NCBI RefSeq assembly: GCF_963677005.1
Contig: NZ_OY781616.1
Span: 2,613,001 to 2,677,000, forward strand
Length of the DNA stretch: 64,000 nt
DNA from: Maridesulfovibrio sp.
GTDB lineage: Bacteria; Desulfobacterota; Desulfovibrionia; Desulfovibrionales; Desulfovibrionaceae
Direction: 5' to 3'
The stretch's first letter is position 1, and each line of letters begins with the position of its first letter. Made by a program: the position numbers and the translations under genes. The notes under the pieces are model-generated. The model saw only the letters and a program-made list of their open reading frames with translations. It was not told where the DNA came from and made no database searches. Of this stretch, positions 8,415 through 17,269 are shown one piece after another.

Positions 8415-9620
8415 TTGAAATTTGTCACTATGTTCGGCCGTGGTCCTGTTACTGCTGCAAATGAAAGTCTTTCTGGTTTACGGCAGGTCTCATTGCTATT
8501 CCTGACTGTTCTGCTGTGCCTGATGTCCGGCATGGCGGCAACGGCCCGGGGCGATTCCGGAAAACCGGCCAGAGAACAGGCCGTTGAATTGAGCCGTAGT
8601 GCCAACGATGCCTTCGCCCAAGGCGACCTGAAGAATGCCTATGAAAATTATACGGCTGCGGAAAAAATTTTTAAGTCCCTTGCGGAAAAAAATCCCGCTG
8701 TTCTTCAGGCACAGTTTGATCTGGCTGTCATCAATGAACGGCTCGGAGACCTCTATGTCCGTATGGACAATGGGGGCAAGGCTCGGTTCGCATACGCCCG
8801 AAACCTCAATATCCTGGAACAACTTAACAGAAACTACCCGGAAGACCTTGATGTGTTGCAGGATATTATCGTGGGCAACCTGAAAATAGGCGACCTCTAT
8901 GTCTGGCTGGCCAAAGCGGAGAAAGCTGCGGCAGCTTATGAAAAGGGCGTTTCATATTGTGAAAAACTGTCCGGCATGGCTCCGAAAAATATGGATGTCC
9001 GCAGGGATCTGTGTCTGCTCTGGTTCAGGCAGGGTTGTCTGCTCCGTAAGGCAGGGCTGAAGGAAAAGGCTGAAGCAGCCCGTTCATACGAATTGGAGGC
9101 TCGGAAAGCGCTGCTTTCGATGAACACCGACAAGGGTAAGGAAGCGCTTTTCCTCGGTTACAAGCTTCTTGGGGAACAGTACAATATGGTCGGACAGTGG
9201 GCCGATTCAATTGTAGCATACAACGAAGCGCTTGACCTGCTTACCTCACTATTGCGTACCGACCCGGTAACCATTCCGTATCAATGGGAGTTCTCGTCCA
9301 TTTATAGAAACATCGGCGAAGCTCAAGCGCAATTGGGACAGTTAAATGATGCGGAGGCTGCCTATAAACGGGTGCTGAATATCAGTGAGCAGTTGGTGAA
9401 AGCTGTACCGGACAATCTTGATTTTCAGCGCGATCTCGTTGTGACCCATTACAAAATAGGTAAAATTTCAGAAGCGAAAGGGGATAAAAAACAGGCCTTA
9501 TATGAATATCAAGCAGCCTTGTCGCTTGCTGAAAACATGGCCCGAAACAATCCTGAAAATGATCAATTGCAGCAGGATATATCTGAAATCAAAAAAATGA
9601 TCGGCGCTATTGAGGGCTGA
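8415..9620 (+). CDS. TPR repeat protein, exported or membrane-anchored
   Basis: 401 residues from a TTG with AGGAG 9 nt upstream. A hydrophobic stretch (about 24-44, LLFLTVLLCLMSGMAATARG) suggests a signal or anchor. The rest is a row of about six helical repeats of 45 residues with TPR spacing (for example NAYENYTAAEKIFKSLAEKNP, then YVRMDNGGKARFAYARNLNIL), each ending in a GDLY or GK-type turn. TPR solenoids hold partner proteins. Last gene of the AsmA run, so it may scaffold the neighbouring transglutaminase-like or LURP-like proteins. Confidence 0.7.
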   Translation: MKFVTMFGRGPVTAANESLSGLRQVSLLFLTVLLCLMSGMAATARGDSGKPAREQAVELSRSANDAFAQGDLKNAYENYTAAEKIFKSLAEKNPAVLQAQFDLAVINERLGDLYVRMDNGGKARFAYARNLNILEQLNRNYPEDLDVLQDIIVGNLKIGDLYVWLAKAEKAAAAYEKGVSYCEKLSGMAPKNMDVRRDLCLLWFRQGCLLRKAGLKEKAEAARSYELEARKALLSMNTDKGKEALFLGYKLLGEQYNMVGQWADSIVAYNEALDLLTSLLRTDPVTIPYQWEFSSIYRNIGEAQAQLGQLNDAEAAYKRVLNISEQLVKAVPDNLDFQRDLVVTHYKIGKISEAKGDKKQALYEYQAALSLAENMARNNPENDQLQQDISEIKKMIGAIEG

Positions 9621-9641
9621 CCTTGCACTGCGCGTCCGGAC

Positions 9642-10256
9642 TTAAAAAACTCTTCTGGCCTCGATGAGACGTCCGCGCCAGTATGGGCCGGACATGGACA
9701 CTTCGCACACAGTCTTGCCTGAACTGGGTGAATGTACAAAGGTTCCGCTTCCGGTTGCAATGGCGGCGTGAAGAGATTTTCCCTTTTTGCTGACCTTGTA
9801 GAGAAGAATATCTCCGGCACGGATTGAGGATTTGCCGACAGGCCGTCCTACAGTCAGTAAACCAGATGTGGAACGAGGCAGATTGATGCCGTTCCGGTTA
9901 TACACGTACCAGATAAAACCGGAACAATCGAAGCCGGTTTCCGGAGATCGCCCTCCCCATCTGTAAGGTATACCGAGCAGTGATCGTGCTGTGCTGACAA
10001 CACGGGAGCCTTTGGAGGACCGATTTACTTTGGATGTCCTGCCAACCTTGGTTGCGGAGACTATTTTTGCTGAATCATACGTCCGGCTTTTCGGCGAGGG
10101 GACCTGTTTGGAAGCGCAGCCGCCGGTTACAAGCAGCAACAGCATTATGACAACAGGCACTACGGCAGGATGTATAGTGATATTCGGCTGGAGGAGAACA
10201 GAATTGCTGTCCTGTGAGCAGTGATTGTCCATGGTACGCTGAAACCGGTGTTTCAT
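9642..10256 (-). CDS. NlpC/P60 family lipoprotein (cell-wall endopeptidase)
   Basis: 204 residues. A long N-terminus leads into a hydrophobic segment (PVVIMLLLLVTGGCASK) with a good lipobox Cys. The C-terminal NlpC/P60 domain starts at GIPYRWGGRSPETGFDCSGF, which carries the catalytic Cys; the His follows in KSLHAAIATGSGTFVHS. These enzymes cut gamma-D-Glu-diaminopimelate bonds in peptidoglycan stems. GGAG stands 6-8 nt before the ATG. It is convergent with the TPR gene, and a 24-nt palindrome (copy 3) lies upstream of its start, as for the rlpA-like gene. Confidence 0.85.
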   Translation of the reverse strand: MKHRFQRTMDNHCSQDSNSVLLQPNITIHPAVVPVVIMLLLLVTGGCASKQVPSPKSRTYDSAKIVSATKVGRTSKVNRSSKGSRVVSTARSLLGIPYRWGGRSPETGFDCSGFIWYVYNRNGINLPRSTSGLLTVGRPVGKSSIRAGDILLYKVSKKGKSLHAAIATGSGTFVHSPSSGKTVCEVSMSGPYWRGRLIEARRVF

Positions 10257-10334
10257 TGGGGAATCTCCAAAACAATTTTAATTCTATATTCCCCGAAAAG
10301 GGAACTGACCAAGAATATCACAGGATTCACCAAG

Positions 10335-10358
10335 TGTCTGTCCGCCAAAATGCGGACG
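10335..10358 (-). repeat. 24-nt palindromic intergenic element, copy 3
   Basis: On the reverse strand it reads CGTCCGCA then TTTTGGCGGACAGACA. It matches copies 1 and 2 without gaps and lies about 79 nt upstream of the NlpC/P60 start, between that gene and the divergent histidine kinase. Confidence 0.55.
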
Positions 10359-10466
10359 TAATTTCGCCTTTCCATAGAAGTTGTCTGTTGTGCACGGGAT
10401 TTGTATAGTCGCATGCGGATTAACATGGTCGATCAGGACTTATCAATTCTTTCAGGATATCATGTT

Positions 10467-12476
10467 GTGAAAAATTATCTTTCCCAATTTTTAAAGCGGC
10501 CCCGCCATCAGATCTTATATTTTTTGATCATATTGATGGTGCTGAGTCTCGCCGGGTGTGCTGTCGATCATCCTGACAAGAAACTTTATGCCAAACAAGG
10601 AGTGCTTGACCTGTGCGGACAGAATCTGTCCGGAGGGCAAATAGTTGCTCTTAACGGCGAATGGGAATTTTATTGGGATAGACTGCTTACGCCGGACAAT
10701 TTCCACGGAGAGAAGTCTCTTCCCGAAATGTCCGGTTTCTTTTCCCTGCCGGGAACATGGAGAGGGCACCGTATCGGAGAGAAAACGCTCGGCAGCACCG
10801 GACAGGCAACCTACCGCCTGAAACTGTTGACCGATCAGCCATCCGGCCGGTTGACTCTGCGGATTTTCGATATTCACGAAGCTTATAAACTCTGGGCTGA
10901 CGGCAAGCTGATAGCACAGAGCGGTATTCCGGGTCGATCGGCTGCAACGGAAACACCGGCCCGCACATTGAAACTGGCGGAAGTCCCGTTGACGGGACAA
11001 CCTGTCGACCTGATTTTACAGGTATCCAACTACCATTTCCGCAGGGGCGGAATCGGTGAACCCATACTTGCCGCTCTTCCCGGCCCGCTGGAGTCTGCCC
11101 AGACAAGGGACTGGGCCATTTCGCTTTTTTTTGCCGGCTGTATGCTGGTCATGGGCGTTTATCATCTTGTTCTTTATCTTTGGCGGAAAAAAGACGTTGC
11201 CCCCTTATACTTCGGGCTCTACTGTCTGCTGGTCGTCGGCTACAGCGTCACATCCAACTCTTCCGGCTGGGTCATCTCCATTCTGCTTCCCGGATGGAAT
11301 TCGGTTTCCATGGAAATATTTTCGCTGTCCTGCTTTGTGTGCTGGGCATCGCTGCTCTACCGGTTTCTGATGACCATCTACCCGGATGAGTTTCATTCTT
11401 TTCCCGTTTACCTGTTGGATGCCAGAATCGTTATTTTTACCATTCTGCTTATCTTTGCCCCCGGCCTTCCGCTATACTGGTTTATTGCGGTGTGTCTGCT
11501 GCAGACATTTCTTTATGCCGCGTACTACCTGCACCGAGTGTCCCTGTGTGTGAGGAGAAAAAGAACCGGCGCTAGAATTCTGCTGACCGGGCTGGTCATC
11601 CAGTTCAGCGCAGGCATTAACGATCCTCTGGTTCATATGGGTATCATCCGGTCCGTTTATCTGGTCGAACCTGCGGTCTTTCTATTCATACTCTCCCAGT
11701 CGCTTGTCTTATCGAAACATTTTTCAAAAGCATTCAGCGCTGTAGAGCGTCTTTCCATTGCACTGGAGCAGAAAAACCAATCCCTGCAAAAGGAAATAAA
11801 AGAACGAAACAGACTGGAAAAAAAGATTGTCAGCATAAGCGAAGAAGAACGCCGCCAGCTTAGCCATGAGCTGCATGACAGTCTGTGTCAACAATTAACC
11901 GGAGCCAGGTTGCGTGCGACAGCCATGGCCCATGGGCAGGTTGGCGAGAAGGACGGTCATGAATTGGCAGAGTTGGCCGAAATATTGAAAACGTCAACTC
12001 AGGATGCCTACAAGATAGCCCGGGGGCTGTGGCCTGTCGAACACGGGCAATCCGGTCCCTCGCTGGAGGCCCTGGCCCGCAGCATAGCAAAGGCCACAGG
12101 GATAAGGATCACCTTCAACCAGACCTGTAATTGCAAAAAATGTGAGAACGAAGACATTACCACCTTGTACCGTATTGCCCAGGAAGCTTTGACCAATGCC
12201 GCGAAACACGCAAAGGCAAAGAATATCCGAGTTCAACTCGACTGCTGCGGTTCCTCAATAATCACCCTGACTGTAAGCGACGACGGCGTGGGGAAAGAAA
12301 TTTCAAACAATGAAGAAGACGGTGGACTGGGCACGAGCATAATGCATCACAGAGCCAAGGTCATAGGGGCGCAATTGACAATAGGGAGATCCCCCTCAGG
12401 CGGCACAATCGTTAAATGTACGGCCCCGTGCATTAAATCAAATAAAACAAAATCCGAGGTGGAAAATGACGGATAA
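10467..12476 (+). CDS. 7TMR-DISM sensor histidine kinase (NarX-type catalytic part)
   Basis: About 669 residues from GTG 10467, preferred because AGGA lies 9 nt upstream and it gives a compact lipoprotein-like signal (LIILMVLSLAGCA); ATG 10425, ATG 10413 and TTG 10401 are in frame too. A periplasmic jelly-roll domain (LNGEWEFYW, FSLPGTWRG, HEAYKLWADGKLIAQSG) is followed by seven membrane segments, a coiled coil, a HisKA_3 phosphoacceptor (EERRQLSHELHDSLCQQL) and an HATPase domain (ITTLYRIAQEALTNAAKHAKA, DDGVG). This is the DISM class that senses extracytoplasmic, often sugar-like, ligands. It overlaps its response regulator by 11 nt. Confidence 0.85.
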   Translation: MKNYLSQFLKRPRHQILYFLIILMVLSLAGCAVDHPDKKLYAKQGVLDLCGQNLSGGQIVALNGEWEFYWDRLLTPDNFHGEKSLPEMSGFFSLPGTWRGHRIGEKTLGSTGQATYRLKLLTDQPSGRLTLRIFDIHEAYKLWADGKLIAQSGIPGRSAATETPARTLKLAEVPLTGQPVDLILQVSNYHFRRGGIGEPILAALPGPLESAQTRDWAISLFFAGCMLVMGVYHLVLYLWRKKDVAPLYFGLYCLLVVGYSVTSNSSGWVISILLPGWNSVSMEIFSLSCFVCWASLLYRFLMTIYPDEFHSFPVYLLDARIVIFTILLIFAPGLPLYWFIAVCLLQTFLYAAYYLHRVSLCVRRKRTGARILLTGLVIQFSAGINDPLVHMGIIRSVYLVEPAVFLFILSQSLVLSKHFSKAFSAVERLSIALEQKNQSLQKEIKERNRLEKKIVSISEEERRQLSHELHDSLCQQLTGARLRATAMAHGQVGEKDGHELAELAEILKTSTQDAYKIARGLWPVEHGQSGPSLEALARSIAKATGIRITFNQTCNCKKCENEDITTLYRIAQEALTNAAKHAKAKNIRVQLDCCGSSIITLTVSDDGVGKEISNNEEDGGLGTSIMHHRAKVIGAQLTIGRSPSGGTIVKCTAPCIKSNKTKSEVENDG

Positions 12477-13089
12477 TCCCTCCGCCCTGAAGTTCATTCT
12501 TATCGACGATCATCCCGCCATTCGAAAAGGTCTGGGAATCCTTCTGGGAACCCGCCAGCACAGGATAGCGGCAGAAGTCAATACCGTGGCCGAGGCCAGG
12601 ACAGTGCTGGAGGGGCAGAATTTCGATATCGCCCTGCTTGATCTTACCCTCCAGGACGGAAGCGGTCTTGACCTGCTCCCCGATCTTGAACGCCTCGACA
12701 TAGCCGCTCTGGTCTACTCAATGCACGAAGACTCAGGACTCATTGAGCGTGCATTTCGATGCGGGGCACTCGGCTACGTTTCCAAGCAGGAAGACGTGAA
12801 CATCCTTTTTGAGGCCATAGACAAAGTCTCCTCCGGGAAAAGATACCTCAGCCCCAATATCGCCCAATGTCTGGAGGAAAGCGAAGACCGGGAGCGGCTG
12901 GAAGACTCGCTGAGTGATCGGGAAAGAGAAATTTTCATTCTGATGGGACAGGGATTCGGGAACACCGAAATTGCTGCAAAACTGGAATTGAGCCGCCGTA
13001 CCGTAGAGACCTACTGCAATAGAATGGTCAGAAAATTTGATTTGGACGGGAGAAAGGAATTGCGTAAATACGCGATTTCGGTTTCGTGA
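12466..13089 (+). CDS. NarL/LuxR-family response regulator
   Basis: 207 residues. The receiver domain (1-120) has the acidic pair in FILIDDHPAIRKG and the phosphoacceptor Asp in IALLDLTLQDGSG. A LuxR-type helix-turn-helix (about 145-205) reads LSDREREIFILMGQGFGN then TEIAAKLELSRRTVETYCN. It overlaps the DISM kinase and is surely its partner. The neighbouring wall hydrolases and the shared 24-nt palindrome make them possible targets; that link is inference. Confidence 0.9.
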   Translation: MTDNPSALKFILIDDHPAIRKGLGILLGTRQHRIAAEVNTVAEARTVLEGQNFDIALLDLTLQDGSGLDLLPDLERLDIAALVYSMHEDSGLIERAFRCGALGYVSKQEDVNILFEAIDKVSSGKRYLSPNIAQCLEESEDRERLEDSLSDREREIFILMGQGFGNTEIAAKLELSRRTVETYCNRMVRKFDLDGRKELRKYAISVS

Positions 13090-13198
13090 TCAGATTTAGC
13101 TAAAATACAGTAATCAGCCGGCAGATATCCGTTTAAATATGTTAAAACTAAGTTTGGACAGAAAAATATGAGCGTTGGACAACGAGGTGCAGCGTGTT

Positions 13199-13235
13199 GA
13201 TGTTTTCCATGTGCAACGATGACCTTGAAAACATC
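13199..13235. repeat. Inverted repeat in the 13090-13354 spacer
   Basis: GATGTTTTC (13199-13207) and GAAAACATC (13227-13235) are perfect 9-nt arms around 19 nt. There is no T-run, so this is more likely a binding site or RNA stem than a terminator. The rest of the spacer is AT-rich with no gene. Confidence 0.35.
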
Positions 13236-13354
13236 CTGACTATATTATAAACAAATACAAATAGATAATTATCTACTGACAAAAATATTCTTGAGAAGAG
13301 ACTCAGTCAGATTCAGTTGCTATCCAAATTAAATCCATCCAAGGATATGCATAA

Positions 13355-15190
13355 ATGCAGAAAAAAATATCCATATATATAATCGTATTATTCATTACAC
13401 TCCAAGCTTCTGCCCTCTTCGCCCAACCCGGAACAAACAATTCATCTGAAAAGACCTTCAGCAGTAAAGAGGCGCAGAACAAACAGGAACAGCCCTATAG
13501 TTTGACTCAGGCAGAAAAGGAATACCTTGCACAAAAGAAAACCATTAAATTCTGTATTGATCCCAGTTGGCTTCCCTTTGAAGCGCTTTCGAACGACAGA
13601 CATATAGGCATGAGTGCAGACTATCTCAAACTGATCTCACAAAAATGGGGAATAGACTTCCAACTCGTGCCGACCAGGACATGGACTGAAACACTTGAAA
13701 AAGCAAGATCACGGGAATGTGATATTCTTGCCCTTGCAATGTCTACACCCAAACGGGAAAAGTATTTGAAGGTTACGAAGCCATATATTGTTATTCCTCT
13801 GGTTATCGCAACAACAAAGGACAAACCGTTTATTGCAGACCTGCCTGATGTGATCCACCATCAGATCGGCCTTACCAAAGGATATGCCTATATAGAATTT
13901 CTGAGAAAAGAATACCCGGAGATGAAAATTGTAGAGTTTGAAACAGTCCATGATGGTCTGGCGGCGCTTGAAAAGGGCATAATTTATGGATTTATAGATA
14001 ACCTCGACACAATTTCCTATGAAATCTCAAACTATTTTTCATCTTCCATAAAAATATCAGGGCGAGTAAACCGCAACTGGGATCTCGGCATCGCTGTCAG
14101 AAATGACGATCCGGTACTGTTTGGAATCCTGGATAAGGCTGTAAGGAGTATCGATACCAATGCGGTAAAAAAAATACACAGCAAATGGGTTCCGGTAACA
14201 TACCAGCATCAATACAATTATTCTTTGTTATGGAAAATTCTGGCCGCAGTCTGCGTGGTAGTTCTCTTGCTGGTCTACCGTTATCAGAAAATAAAAAAGT
14301 TCAATCAAAAACTGCAGAGGCTTTACCTTAAGCTGGCGGAGAACGAAAACTCTTTCCGCTCCCTGACAGACCATGCTCACGAAGGGGTGGTCGTGGTGCA
14401 GGATAAACGGTTGGTATACGTAAATCCAAGCATGTGCAAAATGACCGGCTATGATCAGGACACACTATTAAATATGGAAACTTTTTTACCTCTCATAGCA
14501 CCCGAGGCTCGTGAAACAATTCTGGCAAACCATCTGAAAAGACTTGCGGGTAAAGCTTCTCCGGATCGTTACGAAAGTGAGTTTCTCAAAAAAGACGGCA
14601 CCACATATCCAATTGAACTTACTGGTGTTTTAATCACTTGGAACAACAAACCTGCAACTCTCAACATAATTTCCGACATCAGCGAGCGCAAGAACGCGGA
14701 AGAAGCCATACGCTTTATGGCTCATCACGACAGTCTCACAGAGCTGCCCAACCGATACCTTTTAATGGAACGACTGGGGCAGTCACTGGCGCAGGCAAAG
14801 CGTTCCAAGCATCAGTTGGGGCTGCTTTTCATGGATCTGAACAGCTTTAAAAAGGTCAACGACACTTATGGGCATGATATCGGAGATATGCTTCTTAAAA
14901 TGGTTGCAGACCGGCTGAAGCCGCTGCTGCGGGAAACGGACACCCTGGCTCGAATGGGCGGGGACGAGTTCGTTATGCTTTTGCCCGAGATACAGGGAAA
15001 GTCGGGTGTTGAGACTTTGATTGCACGTATAGACTCGGCATTTCAATCTCCCTTTACTCTCGGCGAGCTGACAATTTCCAGCAGCCCCAGTGTCGGATTT
15101 TCCATTTATCCGGAAAACGGAGATACGGCAGAAGAGCTTTTGCGTACAGCCGACCAACGGATGTACGATATGAAACATTCAAAGAAATAA
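13355..15190 (+). CDS. Diguanylate cyclase with periplasmic SBP_bac_3 sensor and PAS domain
   Basis: 611 residues: signal peptide; a family-3 solute-binding domain in the periplasm (about 60-285, from TIKFCIDPSWLPFEAL); a membrane segment (about 290-310); a PAS domain (about 330-455, with HEGVVVVQDKRLVYVNPSMC); and a GGDEF domain (about 465-611). The active-site motif MGGDEFV is intact and an RETD motif five residues ahead matches the inhibitory I-site. It should make cyclic-di-GMP under control of a periplasmic amino-acid-like ligand. No EAL domain. Single-gene unit. Confidence 0.9.
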   Translation: MQKKISIYIIVLFITLQASALFAQPGTNNSSEKTFSSKEAQNKQEQPYSLTQAEKEYLAQKKTIKFCIDPSWLPFEALSNDRHIGMSADYLKLISQKWGIDFQLVPTRTWTETLEKARSRECDILALAMSTPKREKYLKVTKPYIVIPLVIATTKDKPFIADLPDVIHHQIGLTKGYAYIEFLRKEYPEMKIVEFETVHDGLAALEKGIIYGFIDNLDTISYEISNYFSSSIKISGRVNRNWDLGIAVRNDDPVLFGILDKAVRSIDTNAVKKIHSKWVPVTYQHQYNYSLLWKILAAVCVVVLLLVYRYQKIKKFNQKLQRLYLKLAENENSFRSLTDHAHEGVVVVQDKRLVYVNPSMCKMTGYDQDTLLNMETFLPLIAPEARETILANHLKRLAGKASPDRYESEFLKKDGTTYPIELTGVLITWNNKPATLNIISDISERKNAEEAIRFMAHHDSLTELPNRYLLMERLGQSLAQAKRSKHQLGLLFMDLNSFKKVNDTYGHDIGDMLLKMVADRLKPLLRETDTLARMGGDEFVMLLPEIQGKSGVETLIARIDSAFQSPFTLGELTISSSPSVGFSIYPENGDTAEELLRTADQRMYDMKHSKK

Positions 15191-15272
15191 ATTTCATCGC
15201 ACTGATTAACTTTTTTGAATCCGCATTGAGGGCTTATTTACAGAAACATTTTTGGGTTAAAGCGGTGTTTTG

Positions 15273-15300
15273 TTGACATATCCGCATATACGCATAAATT
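15273..15300 (+). promoter_or_regulatory. arsR promoter with operator in the spacer; leaderless start likely
   Basis: TTGACA (15273-15278), a 16-nt spacer and TAAATT (15295-15300). The palindrome TATCCGCATATACGCATA (15279-15296) fills the spacer. The expected transcription start, about 7 nt after the -10 box, coincides with the arsR ATG at 15307, and no ribosome site is seen, so the mRNA is probably leaderless. Confidence 0.65.
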
Positions 15301-15306
15301 ATACAC

Positions 15307-15654
15307 ATGGAAAAACTGGCAGAATGTTTAAAGGCTCTTTCCGATCCCACCCGTTTGCGGATTATCCGTCTTCTTGAGAACGGAGAATTGTGCGTCTGTG
15401 ACCTCATGGAAGCGCTGGACCTCCCACAGTCCAAGGTTTCCCGGCATATGTCATTTTTAAAAAATTCAGGATGGGTTGTCGGCACACGAAAAGGGAAGTG
15501 GGTTTATTACAGGTTGGCTGAAATAGAAGATCCCGTTCAGTCCCGTGTTCTGGATGTATTACATGACGAACTACAGAAATTTCCTCAGGCAGTAGAAGAC
15601 TTCCAGCGTCTTAATTGTTTTCTTAAGACTAAAAAGGCAGACAGCTGCCAATGA
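15307..15654 (+). CDS. arsR: ArsR family arsenic-responsive repressor
   Basis: 115 residues with the winged-helix ArsR fold: ALSDPTRLRIIRLL, then ENGELCVCDLMEALDLPQ, with the Cys-Val-Cys-Asp metal-binding motif in the helix before the recognition helix (QSKVSRHMSFLKNSGWV). Arsenite or antimonite binding to these cysteines releases DNA. Its own promoter and that of the downstream acr3 gene carry near-identical operators, so it very likely represses both. Confidence 0.92.
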   Translation: MEKLAECLKALSDPTRLRIIRLLENGELCVCDLMEALDLPQSKVSRHMSFLKNSGWVVGTRKGKWVYYRLAEIEDPVQSRVLDVLHDELQKFPQAVEDFQRLNCFLKTKKADSCQ

Positions 15655-15867
15655 TTATCAATTTCACAAAAACTTCCCGACCACTCAAACAGATTTTCCG
15701 CAACTGACGGAGTTCTCCATACCTTTAAGCTGCCTTCGAAAAAGCTTCTCGCCTAGATTTAAAAACTCAATATTAGCAGTACATTGAAATTGTACAAAAG
15801 ACCTATTGCAGACAACTTAATTGCTGCTTACGGCTGTCACTCTTATCTGAAAATCTACTTTTACGAA

Positions 15868-15895
15868 TTGACATATCTGCATATGCGGATACATT
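15868..15895 (+). promoter_or_regulatory. acr3 promoter with second ArsR operator
   Basis: TTGACA (15868-15873), 16 nt, TACATT (15890-15895). The spacer holds TATCTGCATATGCGGATA (15874-15891), nearly palindromic and matching the arsR site at 13 or more positions. The 200 nt between arsR and this promoter hold no gene. Confidence 0.65.
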
Positions 15896-16002
15896 TACTT
15901 TAAATTAACAAAAAATGAACGCCGGATATGCCCATAACCGCCTGGGCTTGAAAGACCTCTTTGTTGTTATGCAATAAATCATTAAATGAAATCGGAGCAG
16001 AT

Positions 16003-17061
16003 ATGTCTGAATCAACAATTAAAAAACTTTCTTTTCTGGACCGCTACCTGACCGTGTGGATATTCCTTGCGATGTTCATCGGGGTAGGCAGCGGCTATTT
16101 TTACCCTGCAATCAAGAACGTCATAAATTCATTTCAGGTTGGGACCACGAACATCCCTATTGCCATCGGGCTTATCCTGATGCTGTACCCGCCGCTTGCA
16201 AAAGTTAAATATGAAGAACTTGGGAAGGTGTTTAAAAACTATAAAGTCCTTCTCCTATCTTTGGTACAGAACTGGATTATAGGGCCTGTGCTGATGTTCG
16301 CGTTGGCAATTTCCTTTTTGTCCGGCTACCACGAATACATGGTGGGATTGATTATGATCGGTCTTGCCCGCTGTATAGCCATGGTCATTGTCTGGAATGA
16401 TCTAGCCAAGGGGGACACCGAGTATTGTGCGGGACTTGTCGCGTTCAACTCCATATTTCAGGTTATCTTCTTCTCCGTATATGCATACGTCTTCCTGACT
16501 GTCATGCCCGGATGGTTCGGGCTTGAAGGTACTGTTGTGGATATTTCCATCGGCCAGATCGCCAAAAGTGTTTTCATCTATCTTGGAATTCCCTTCCTAG
16601 CCGGCATGCTGACCCGTTTAACAGGAATCAAAACAAAGGGTAAGGAATGGTATGAAAAAGAATTCATCCCCCGCATCAGTCCTTTGACACTTATATTCCT
16701 GCTGTTCACCATTGTGGTAATGTTCTCACTCAAGGGAGACAAGGTCATAGAGCTGCCTCTTGATGTTCTGCGCATCGCAATTCCTCTGACAATTTATTTT
16801 CTGGTTATGTTTCTGGTCTCCTTTTACCTTTCATACAAGGCAGATGCGACCTACGGACAGGCTGCCACTTTGAGCTTTACCGCAGCTTCGAACAATTTCG
16901 AACTCGCAATAGCTGTTGCCATTGCAGTCTTCGGAATTGATTCGGGAGCTGCATTCGCTGCTGTTATCGGCCCACTTGTGGAAGTTCCTGTGCTAATTGC
17001 ACTGGTCAATGTGGCTTTGCTTTTTAAAAAGAAATATTTTCTGGAAGCTGCGGAGGCATAA
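16003..17061 (+). CDS. acr3: ACR3 family arsenite efflux permease
   Basis: 352 residues from ATG 16003 (GGAG 6 nt upstream); an in-frame start at 15961 would add 14 hydrophilic residues and lacks a ribosome site. About ten membrane segments. The family's essential Cys is in [13 protein letters not shown], and the FNSIFQ and [15 protein letters not shown] blocks are typical of ACR3. It exports arsenite using the proton gradient. Controlled by ArsR through the operator at 15874-15891. No arsenate reductase gene is adjacent. Confidence 0.93.
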   Translation: MSESTIKKLSFLDRYLTVWIFLAMFIGVGSGYFYPAIKNVINSFQVGTTNIPIAIGLILMLYPPLAKVKYEELGKVFKNYKVLLLSLVQNWIIGPVLMFALAISFLSGYHEYMVGLIMIGLARCIAMVIVWNDLAKGDTEYCAGLVAFNSIFQVIFFSVYAYVFLTVMPGWFGLEGTVVDISIGQIAKSVFIYLGIPFLAGMLTRLTGIKTKGKEWYEKEFIPRISPLTLIFLLFTIVVMFSLKGDKVIELPLDVLRIAIPLTIYFLVMFLVSFYLSYKADATYGQAATLSFTAASNNFELAIAVAIAVFGIDSGAAFAAVIGPLVEVPVLIALVNVALLFKKKYFLEAAEA

Positions 17062-17227
17062 ACAGAAGACGGGCAATTAATCTGTACCATTGTAGATCAA
17101 CAATATTTGGGATTAATGATTATCCGTTGTTATGCAAGGTATTTTGCCGCTGTGTTTCCATTTCCTATAACGTAAGCACTCCCACCTCTGCATAAGCAGT
17201 GTAGGTTTAATCACTTGATCCCTTCCA

Positions 17228-17253
17228 GCGCTGTCCACTTCTGTGGACAGCGC
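17228..17253. terminator. Perfect stem-loop between convergent genes
   Basis: GCGCTGTCCAC and GTGGACAGCGC around TTCT, an 11-bp perfect stem between acr3 and dus. No long T-run on either strand, so termination efficiency is unclear. Confidence 0.5.
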
Positions 17254-17269
17254 CCTTCTGTTTCATCTC

